In this document: piece by piece, positions 14,601 to 21,082 of the stretch
How the letters are laid out: each line of letters starts with the position of its first letter
Numbering within the stretch: the stretch's first letter is position 1
Source: JAVBLG01 sp031553655
GTDB lineage: Bacteria > Desulfobacterota > Desulfovibrionia > Desulfovibrionales > Desulfovibrionaceae
NCBI GenBank assembly: GCA_031553655.1
Contig: JAVBLG010000008.1
Span: forward strand, 1 to 23,163
Length of the DNA stretch: 23,163 bases
Direction of reading: 5' to 3'
Made by a program: the position numbers and the translations under genes
The notes under the pieces: model-generated
What the model was told of the DNA's origin: nothing
The model's input: the letters and a program-made list of their open reading frames with translations, nothing else
Database searches by the model: none

Positions 14601-17444
14601 GCAATAGATCGCCTCACCGTCCCACCCGCTCGCGGAAAAAAGCCTTGCGGCCACGCTGGGCGGCAGCATACCGTCAAACGGGGGTAAATCGTCAAAACTG
14701 TAAAAATGTTTACAGTCAAAGCGTCGGGTCTCGGGACCGGCATGGCTGTATACGCGCATCCGATGCATCTTAAGCTCCGAGCACAATCTGCCCATGGCCT
14801 CAACAATGGTTTGAGGAGTATCGCCTTTTATAGCAAACATCGCGTATATTTCATTGATCAATTTCTGATCGGCGAGCTGCTGGCTCTTTTCGCGGCTTAA
14901 ACGTTCTTCCATTTCTTTGCGCATGAAGGTAACTTCAAGTATGTGGGCCACGGACTCGAAAATATTTTTTTCGCGCTCGGTCCAACTACGGCCCGTATCC
15001 GAATAGCCCGCCGCAATAAAATGCCGGGGGCGGCCAAAAGAAAACAACGGCACGGCATAATAGCTGCCCACATTCACGCTCTGGTAAAATTCCCTTTCGA
15101 GCATGCCAAGTTTCCTGGTATCGGAACAATTGCTGGCGCGCCCGGCCGACACATCGGCAAACAAGGAAGCGATGCGGCCCGTATAAATGGCGTAATTACG
15201 TTCTTCGGGGCCGCGAAAGCCCTCAGTTTCGTGCTCCAGAACAAGCGCCACCCTGTCCTGATCTATTACGTCATAAATCGCCGCACGCTGAATGGCCAGA
15301 TAAGTGCTGGTTTTTTCCAAAATACTTGCGGCAAGGGCCGCGCCCACGCCTTCGCTTGTGGCCAGGGAGTATGTAGCGTTTATGAATTCTTCGTCAGCCA
15401 ATTTTCCTCGCCTGGCATACTCGCCGGCCACACGATGCCATAGTGAGCCGATGGCCGCGCCATATGAACTCAGGCTCGAAATTTCCCTGTAGGTCCAATT
15501 GTGCCGCCCCCCCTTACGTGCCGCCACAAGAAAAGAACGCTGCCCATCCGCCAGACTGAACTGTACCGCGACATAAGCGGATATGCCGTGCTCGCGCATC
15601 TCTTCCATGGCTTCGGAGTCAATGTCGTTGACGTCGTTGCAGATAAACAGGCCATTTTTGCCGGTGGCGTACCGCAAAAAACCGAAGGGGCTGTCTTTGC
15701 AGTTTCTGCTGGGGCAGCTGAAGCTTTCCGGCAGGTTTGAATACATGCAGTTTCCGCGCTCGCACACGTCAACCAGAAAAACATCGTCCGCGCGCGATTC
15801 CCGCCTTATTTTGCCCAAAAGGGAATTTATACTACCGATGACATCGCCTGAAGTAATGGCTTGATTATACAGCCCGGAGGTGAAAGCCAGCCCCTTGTGA
15901 TGTTCTTCATGCATAACTTCGTGGGCCACTATGCGGGCGATATCGCTGAGCACGGCTATTTTGCCGCTGTCCCACACAATTGGGTCGGTAACTGAATCGA
16001 AAACCAAAAAGCCCTCATATTTGTCTTCAAAATGCAAAGGAATAAGGCATGAGCAGACAACACCGTGTCTTTTCATAACGTCGTAGTAAATCGTGTTCCT
16101 GCAGTCCGGATCATCCACGCTGTAGATGTGGAGTTTCTTGTGGCCCGCCCCCAGCGTAATAAGCTCCTGATCCGGTTCAAAGGGGTGGAAATGCCTTATC
16201 CTTTCAGCATAATAGGAACATACTGGCGTATTATTCAAAAGGGGCAGATCCTGGCTTATCCTGAAAATGAACGCCCGATCCAGATTATAATGCTCGCACG
16301 CGGCTCTAAGTATGTCCGGCAACACATTGGAACGATCTTCGCTGGTAATGGCTATTTCATAAATACTCTTGACCAGGGCATTGATCTTGACCGTGCTTTC
16401 CAGAGCGTTTCTGGCATTGAGGCGTACCATGAGGCCAAGAAAAATACGCGCGCAGCGTCCAAGACCGCTTATTTCATCTTCGCTCCAAAAATGAACCCCG
16501 TCGGTATCAATAAATACTATTCGAAGCAGATTGGTGTTAACCGTGCCAAGAGATAGTTTAAGAAACGCCCGCGCTTTCAGCCCGGCCATAAATTCCCTGT
16601 CAGCTTCTTCAAATTCGGCCACATCACAGGAAAGCGCCATCTCGCGCATGCCAAACAAGGCGCGAATATGCGGCAGAGCGCGCACGTCAAGGCTTTTGGG
16701 CGGGGCAAAGCGGCAGTTTAGGCCCAAAAAAGCGTTCTGTGGCGGCAACAACTCAATATCGTAAAAAATATCCAGGTGATTATTGTTGTCCGACAGACTG
16801 TAGAGCAAAATACGGCTCAGATTCCAGCGCTCAAAAATCAGCGGCGCTATGCCGAGCAAAATTTCTTCATTTATGCTGGTATATCTGAAAACAACATTAT
16901 GCAACCCATTCAGGAAGTCATCTTCTTCCCGCCTGAGACGCAATTTTTCAGCAAGAATATCTTTGGAGAGTAAGGTAACGAGCAGCTCCACCGCTTCAGC
17001 CAGCAGTTTCCGCTTCTCCGAATTCCAGTCCACGGGCCGGCTGGAGCGGAACAGTATGCCGAACTCGCCAGCTTCACTGCAATCAACCGGCAATGCCACT
17101 GCTGTAGCCGCCGGTTCCGGGGCGAGGCCGGCAATGGCTGCGGCCAAGCTCGCCGTGCCTTTCGGAGTGAAAATTGATGCAAAACCCGACGACTCAAGCA
17201 TGGCGCGCAAAAGCGGAGAATGAACAGGCTGGCGCATCTTCCAGTTGTCGTACGGGGTATCATTCCAGCGGCCAACTAAGCAAATATGCTGCGATGAAGG
17301 TAAATACTCAAATAAAAACGCGCTATTAAGGCAGAAAAAAGCGCAAATTTCCTTGATAAAATCATTCACAGCCTGCCCGGAGGAGGAAGTGACGGAAATT
17401 TGCGCGAGATTGTGCAAAAAATTTTTGTGCAAATTGTTATCCAA
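11640..17444 (-). CDS. Giant multi-GAF GGDEF-EAL-PAS cyclic-di-GMP protein
   Basis: A 1934-residue protein with no membrane segment or signal peptide, so probably cytosolic. Residues 1-1190 look like about seven tandem GAF-like units of 150-170 residues, each opening with a helix and ending in a linker helix. The GGDEF domain is about 1200-1360, with DLDDFKSIN near 1235 and an intact GGDEF at 1276-1280. The inhibitory RxxD site is absent (TGKG at that place). The EAL domain is about 1380-1625: EAL at 1405-1407, INVS, LEITET, DDFGSGY at 1525, KIDQTF, EGVET and QGYLYSRPLP are all present, so both synthesis and breakdown of c-di-GMP look possible. Two PAS_3-like domains follow (about 1665-1790 and 1795-1915). 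The start is a TTG right after an in-frame TAG and has no clear ribosome site, so the true start may be slightly downstream. It lies 70 bases before fliK. Confidence 0.9.
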   Translation of the reverse strand: MDNNLHKNFLHNLAQISVTSSSGQAVNDFIKEICAFFCLNSAFLFEYLPSSQHICLVGRWNDTPYDNWKMRQPVHSPLLRAMLESSGFASIFTPKGTASLAAAIAGLAPEPAATAVALPVDCSEAGEFGILFRSSRPVDWNSEKRKLLAEAVELLVTLLSKDILAEKLRLRREEDDFLNGLHNVVFRYTSINEEILLGIAPLIFERWNLSRILLYSLSDNNNHLDIFYDIELLPPQNAFLGLNCRFAPPKSLDVRALPHIRALFGMREMALSCDVAEFEEADREFMAGLKARAFLKLSLGTVNTNLLRIVFIDTDGVHFWSEDEISGLGRCARIFLGLMVRLNARNALESTVKINALVKSIYEIAITSEDRSNVLPDILRAACEHYNLDRAFIFRISQDLPLLNNTPVCSYYAERIRHFHPFEPDQELITLGAGHKKLHIYSVDDPDCRNTIYYDVMKRHGVVCSCLIPLHFEDKYEGFLVFDSVTDPIVWDSGKIAVLSDIARIVAHEVMHEEHHKGLAFTSGLYNQAITSGDVIGSINSLLGKIRRESRADDVFLVDVCERGNCMYSNLPESFSCPSRNCKDSPFGFLRYATGKNGLFICNDVNDIDSEAMEEMREHGISAYVAVQFSLADGQRSFLVAARKGGRHNWTYREISSLSSYGAAIGSLWHRVAGEYARRGKLADEEFINATYSLATSEGVGAALAASILEKTSTYLAIQRAAIYDVIDQDRVALVLEHETEGFRGPEERNYAIYTGRIASLFADVSAGRASNCSDTRKLGMLEREFYQSVNVGSYYAVPLFSFGRPRHFIAAGYSDTGRSWTEREKNIFESVAHILEVTFMRKEMEERLSREKSQQLADQKLINEIYAMFAIKGDTPQTIVEAMGRLCSELKMHRMRVYSHAGPETRRFDCKHFYSFDDLPPFDGMLPPSVAARLFSASGWDGEAIYCPDITTLSQEEQDYFRPRGVRGFCSYGLQSMNGDQSYIAIFSVGRVMEWGEREINLYRNVAHIISDTIARADIEYAIAVGKRQAIAGVYREISNAKSTYEMMRRALSSIRKVIQFDRVSVYEVPYRENVEHERAYLSYYDFDRAKKASAPIDWLFVNDIARLERGVSTDVGLLQLIENNIDKYDEYRPGMRIPKNFAVAPIYSGGRILGAICFSDFSEGRELSRQDMVNLEIAVHVVETAMERKRTEEFIFYRAYYDSLLDIPNRLSAEKYLCALLESCKDGCLALIDLDDFKSINELAGYTVGDALLKELCAFLQKITTGKGKIFRFGGDEFLIVYEGITPEILQEDLSAIVERCRAVWCARNEYHYCTASIGTVFFPEYGVVAENLLESAAIAMHNAKGHGKNKISNFSISLTENLRRQYDIEQALRSALENNFRDFQVYFQPIIEAKKCKVRGCEALLRFYNKKIGALPADALISVAERLRVISAIGDYVMRKAFAACRHWHDLGHEFIVNINVSVVQFQHGDLLESVVAALRDTGCDPRWVVLEITETIAMREVDKILRIVSKLRDMGIRIALDDFGSGYFSFSTLNSIPLDVIKIDQTFTRYIDTDDFSRNFVRSIVTLAHSNGKRVCVEGVETTAQDMLVKKMGVDYIQGYLYSRPLPENEIPLMLEDGRADFNTALCLLPGDEYESYDEMQMLRNQLRTKSQQAESILRSADGFVFEYRPDSRHMQIIYMPGGWKIAGMDSGAFARHAEIEPDVFGSHVHTDDLRLFWLELERSRDNPGDSRESLVRIRASGAGYIWTAMRLSTFYDNELGCYRTIAVCSNINQQIRLQKEFEAHGKRFRSLLEATDSFIWEVREDNGNGFNILARPGSWVSDEDRVCNFDCMGTSIVDVDSRTSLVHSDDLPQALSTLRKAFETPYKRYEIMLRMRVFDDEYRLVMSKMITYHTADGTLCCIGNSMDVTDALCVDESGKIFLPPHHSIS

Positions 17445-17519
17445 AAACTATGTGGCGCTAGAGCACGTTATGATATGATGAGACGAGAACATGCAAGGAT
17501 AATTTAAAAGCAGAATACT

Positions 17520-18257
17520 CTATTCACTTATAGATACTGCCGCATTTGAAATTACGGCATTAAGCGGGAAAGTAAGCGCACCCTTTTTGCGGCAGTTCAA
17601 CAATCCTTCGTCCAAGGTGTATACTGTGTCGCAAAATTCGGCCACGGCATGGTCGTGCGTAACCACCACCATGGCCACCCCCCTGTCATGGGCGAGCACA
17701 CGGAAGTTTTCCATAACCGCCTTGCTGGTTTGGGCGTCCAGCGCTCCGGTGGGTTCGTCGGCAAGAAGAATGCGCGGATTGTTCACCATGGCCCTGGCAA
17801 TGGCCACTCTCTGGGCCTCGCCGCCCGAAAGTCTATTACTTCGATAGTGTATGCGTGACGAAAGGCGCACCAGCTCAAGGGCGCGAACAACTCGTTCTTC
17901 GCGTTCCGCCGGAGGAACTTTCTCATAAATCAGTGGAAATTCAACATTCTCAAAAACAGTGGAATGATCGAACAAATTGCAGCTCTGCATCACAAAGCCC
18001 ATGTTGGCGCGTCTGAATGCAGCCGTCTCATGGCGATTAAAATTCAGAACATTGATGCCCATAATTTCGAGACTGCCGGCGTCGGGCATATGCAAAAGCC
18101 CCAACACATGCAGCATTGTTGATTTACCGCACCCCGACGGCCCCATGATGGCCACGATTTCGCTTTGTTCTACGCTTATGTCCACACCGCGCAAAATGCC
18201 GGATGGACTATACGGATAGGTCTTTTCCAGACCCTTTCCCATGATTACGGTGGACAT
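17520..18257 (-). CDS. ABC transporter ATP-binding protein, MacB/LolD type
   Basis: A 245-residue ATPase. Walker A is GPSGCGKST (39-47), the Q-loop Gln is at 91, the signature LSGGEAQR at 143-150, Walker B ILLADEP at 163-169 and the switch His at 201. The layout matches the LolD/MacB/FtsE class that works with FtsX-like permeases in lipoprotein release, peptide or antibiotic export, or mechanotransmission. It starts 17 bases after the permease stop with AAGG upstream, so the pair forms one unit. The substrate is unknown. No membrane-fusion (HlyD) partner is in the window. It ends 75 bases before the c-di-GMP gene. Confidence 0.93.
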   Translation of the reverse strand: MSTVIMGKGLEKTYPYSPSGILRGVDISVEQSEIVAIMGPSGCGKSTMLHVLGLLHMPDAGSLEIMGINVLNFNRHETAAFRRANMGFVMQSCNLFDHSTVFENVEFPLIYEKVPPAEREERVVRALELVRLSSRIHYRSNRLSGGEAQRVAIARAMVNNPRILLADEPTGALDAQTSKAVMENFRVLAHDRGVAMVVVTHDHAVAEFCDTVYTLDEGLLNCRKKGALTFPLNAVISNAAVSISE

Positions 18258-18274
18258 TTTTAAGACCTTGTATA

Positions 18275-19462
18275 TTACTCGAAGCGCAGGGCCGACACAA
18301 CATCCATGCGGCTGGCCTGCATGGCCGGGTAAATGCCGCCGCCCACTCCGATAACAGCCGAAAAAACAATGCTCAATACACCGCTGAGCGCCAACTGCCC
18401 GTACGGTACCGAACAGTGCAGCATATAGCTGCCGATTTCCACCACCACAATTCCCAACACAATACCTAGAATCCCTCCGGCAACGGCCTTGAATAAAGCC
18501 TCGGCCAGAAATTGAGCCAGAATGTCGGCATCCGATCCGCCCATAGCTTTTTTAAGGCCCACTTCGCGGGTGCGGGCGCGCACGGCGGAAAAGGTGCCGT
18601 ACCAGATGCCGAAGCCCCCGAGCATGAGTGATGCCGTTATGCCCAGCCACAGCAGGGCTTCCACCCATACAAAAGTATCCTTGATGCGGTCGAGTTGTTC
18701 ATCCTGGGTGCGCAGGAACATGTTTGGAGCGTCCTGCAACCCGAGCACAACTTTGGGAATTTCTTTCACCAGGGTGCGCACGTCTTCCCAGGCAACCGCG
18801 CGCACATAAAGCCGGTTGAGCTTGCCGCTGGCCATACGACGATCAATTACAGTGGTATAGGGCAAAAATCCGCCCCGCCCCCAACTGCCCATCATCACGC
18901 CCCCGGCAACGCCCACAACTTCAAAGATTTCATTGCCGAGAAAAAGCAACTTGCCCACCGCTTTGTCTTCGGCCCCATAGATATTGCGCGCAGCCTCACG
19001 TCCGAGCACGCACACTCGTTTGTGCCCGGCGGTATCTTCAGCGTCGATCAGTCGACCAGATATCAAATTGGCGGCAAAAGTTTCCCAAAAGAACTCATCA
19101 ACCCCCACAAAGCCCATGTCAAGCTGGGTATTCTCCACCCGCACACTAAACACGGCTTCACCCATCACTGTTTTGCTGACGCTGGCCACTCCCGGCAGCT
19201 TTTTCACAGCATCAATAGTTTCGGGGAAGAATTCATACATGGGCGAGCCGGGAAACTTGTAGTCGTCCATTGATACGTAAATCACATTGACCCCGCCCAT
19301 CAGCACAAGATCCTGGCCGATATTATAACGTATTTCCCGGCCAAGCACGGAGAGGGTTACAAAAGCCATGATGCCGAGGGCAATAGAAAAAACAACGCCG
19401 TAGCTGCGCTGACGGGTGACCTGGCGCAGACTGATGCGCGCTAAATCGGAAAAGGCAATCAT
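18275..19462 (-). CDS. ABC transporter permease, MacB_PCD/FtsX type
   Basis: A 395-residue permease with the MacB/LolC plan: one N-terminal membrane helix (about 21-40), a large periplasmic domain (about 45-260, including FVGVDEFFWETFAANLISGR and RVCVLGREAARNIYG), then three helices near 266-292, 318-345 and 360-383 forming the FtsX domain, ending GGGIYPAMQASRMDVVSALR. The VRARTREVGLKKAMGGSDADI loop is the usual contact with the ATPase. Only one permease gene is present, so it probably works as a homodimer. Its start is 38 bases past the stop of the monooxygenase gene and lacks a strong ribosome site. Substrate not predictable. Confidence 0.92.
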   Translation of the reverse strand: MIAFSDLARISLRQVTRQRSYGVVFSIALGIMAFVTLSVLGREIRYNIGQDLVLMGGVNVIYVSMDDYKFPGSPMYEFFPETIDAVKKLPGVASVSKTVMGEAVFSVRVENTQLDMGFVGVDEFFWETFAANLISGRLIDAEDTAGHKRVCVLGREAARNIYGAEDKAVGKLLFLGNEIFEVVGVAGGVMMGSWGRGGFLPYTTVIDRRMASGKLNRLYVRAVAWEDVRTLVKEIPKVVLGLQDAPNMFLRTQDEQLDRIKDTFVWVEALLWLGITASLMLGGFGIWYGTFSAVRARTREVGLKKAMGGSDADILAQFLAEALFKAVAGGILGIVLGIVVVEIGSYMLHCSVPYGQLALSGVLSIVFSAVIGVGGGIYPAMQASRMDVVSALRFE

Positions 19463-19500
19463 AAAAAGTGGTAAAGCCTACCGCATTATCTGATATATAT

Positions 19501-20853
19501 TTATGAATCCAGCATGGATTTTACGGAGCTTTGCATATTCCGCGCCGTATCTTTCGCGCTCTGTACGCCGCTTAACGCCACATCTTTGGCACTTTGCACA
19601 CTGTTTAACGCCGCGTCTTTGGCGCTCTGTACACTATTAAGCGCCACATCCTTGGCACTCTGTACACTATTAAGCGCCGCGTCCTGCATGCTCTGTACCC
19701 CGCTTCGCGCCGCGTCTTGCAAAGACTTGAAACGGGACTGCACCGACGAGGTCATGCTGTTGACCGTTTCGTCAAATTCGGTCTGCAAGGAATCCAGTAG
19801 TTCGCGCACGGAAACTATGCCGTTAATATTGGCCACATTTGAACCACAAAAGGCGAAGCCTCTGTCCAAATTGCCTTTCATGGCATTGATCAAGGCTGCG
19901 GCTATGCAGAAGGGAGTTTTTTCCTGCTCGCAAGTGACTACGCATTTGAAAGAACACTTGAAAGGCTTTTTAAGGCCTTGGCGCATGGATTCGATGAAAC
20001 CGTTGCCTATGGCCCGGCCGGGCATGCCCACCGGACTTTTTATTATGGTTATGTCGTCTTCTCTGGCTTTGATGTAGGCTTCCTTGAAACGCGCGTCGGC
20101 ATCACACTCATGGGTAGCCACGAATCTGGTACCCATTTGCACGCCCGAAGCCCCAAGATCGAGAAACCTCTTTATGTCGCCGCCGCTGTAAACCCCACCC
20201 GCGGCAATTACCGGTATGGCCCGGCCTTTCTGATCTTCAAACCTTTTAACCGCGTCCACAACCTCGGGCACAAGACTTTCCAATGTATGAGCTGGATCGT
20301 TGAGCTCTTCGGGCTTAAACCCGAGATGCCCGCCTGCTTTCGGCCCTTCCACCACAAAGGCGTCGGGCAGATAGTCGAAGCGGGTCAGCCATTTTTTGGA
20401 AATAACCGCGGCAGCTCTGGCCGAAGAAACAATGGGGGCGAGTTTTGTTTTAAATTCTTCTTTCTTTTGCTCGCAAGCATCACGTAGATGTTTGGGCAGG
20501 TCCAGCGGCAGCCCGGCCCCGGAAAAAATGATGTCCGCCCGCTGTTCAATGGAAGCGCGGGCCATTTCGGCAAAGGTAGTCAGGGCCACCATGAGGTTGA
20601 CCCCGATTATGCCGTTACTCATTTCGCGCGCTTTGATAATTTCGTTACGCAGGGCGCGCACATTGGCCTCAATGGGATTTTTGACCACATCGGGTTCTTT
20701 CATGCCGATCATCGCTCCGGCAATTACCCCCACTCCTCCTTGATTGGCTACAGCCGAAGCCAATCCCGAAAGAGAAATGCCCACGCCCATGCCACCCTGA
20801 ACTATCGGCAACCTGGCCGTAAGCTCGCCTATTTGCAAAACAGGAAAAGCCAT
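19501..20853 (-). CDS. FMN-dependent nitronate monooxygenase/YrpB-like enzyme with repeat tail
   Basis: A 450-residue protein. Residues 1-360 are an NMO/YrpB/FabK-type FMN TIM barrel: VQGGMGVGIS (18-27), GVNLMV (84-89), KAGGHLGF with the conserved His (172-179), VIAAGGVYSGGDI (215-227) and GASGVQMGTRF (234-244). The family includes nitronate-oxidising enzymes and enoyl-ACP reductase II. Which reaction applies is not clear. A cysteine group C-x3-C-x3-C-x7-C lies at 300-316, with another Cys at 336. Residues about 375-447 are 11-residue repeats not belonging to the family. ATG 20853 is chosen for its AAGGAG. The longer reading to 20931 starts within the promoter region. A sigma-70 promoter with an overlapping palindrome lies upstream. 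Confidence 0.85.
   Translation of the reverse strand: MAFPVLQIGELTARLPIVQGGMGVGISLSGLASAVANQGGVGVIAGAMIGMKEPDVVKNPIEANVRALRNEIIKAREMSNGIIGVNLMVALTTFAEMARASIEQRADIIFSGAGLPLDLPKHLRDACEQKKEEFKTKLAPIVSSARAAAVISKKWLTRFDYLPDAFVVEGPKAGGHLGFKPEELNDPAHTLESLVPEVVDAVKRFEDQKGRAIPVIAAGGVYSGGDIKRFLDLGASGVQMGTRFVATHECDADARFKEAYIKAREDDITIIKSPVGMPGRAIGNGFIESMRQGLKKPFKCSFKCVVTCEQEKTPFCIAAALINAMKGNLDRGFAFCGSNVANINGIVSVRELLDSLQTEFDETVNSMTSSVQSRFKSLQDAARSGVQSMQDAALNSVQSAKDVALNSVQSAKDAALNSVQSAKDVALSGVQSAKDTARNMQSSVKSMLDS
19519..19749 (-). repeat. 33-base tandem repeats in the monooxygenase C-terminus
   Basis: Five clear 33-base units run from 19552 to 19716 (starts 19552, 19585, 19618, 19651, 19684), with diverged units on both sides. 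They encode an 11-residue period of the type NSVQSAKDVAL. An 11-residue period is typical of long amphipathic helices as in LEA-like, apolipoprotein-like or phasin-like proteins. Confidence 0.85.
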
Positions 20854-20929
20854 AACAACTCCTTTTACCCGTATATTGACAAACCCGGCCGTAAAAACCT
20901 GTGTTAAATTCAGGGGGCAGGGCAAATAC

Positions 20930-20958
20930 ATTTAAGTATCTATCGACAACGTTGTCAA
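20930..20958 (-). promoter_or_regulatory. Sigma-70 promoter with overlapping palindromic site
   Basis: On the minus strand a perfect TTGACA (20953-20958) is followed after 17 bases by TTAAAT (20930-20935). A perfect 12-base palindrome GACAACGTTGTC (20945-20956) overlaps the -35 box and could be a repressor site for the monooxygenase gene. The rest of 20854-21082 holds only a G/C-rich hairpin near 20967-20997, possibly the end of the chemoreceptor transcript, with no U-run. Confidence 0.5.
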
Positions 20959-21082
20959 CAGCCCGACCGGCCGCCCATTTACGGACGACCGGCTTCATTT
21001 CTATATAATCCCTAAAGATTAAATCAGCAAGGATTTTCGGGCATGATATTCCCGGCTCGCTATTGATGGCATTATTATTTTG

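Noticed and set aside
19552..19716. 33-base repeats as CRISPR or intergenic satellite
   Set aside because: No spacers. They are in frame within the monooxygenase gene and keep an 11-residue period.
20854..20931. N-terminal extension of the monooxygenase
   Set aside because: ATG 20853 has a good AAGGAG and begins at the family's usual N-terminus. The extension covers the promoter region and has no family similarity.
21009..21062. 17-codon open frame (MPSIASREY...) after the chemoreceptor with AGGAGG about 15 bases upstream
   Set aside because: The AGGAGG encodes the final Arg-Arg of the chemoreceptor and the spacing is too long. Nothing else supports it.
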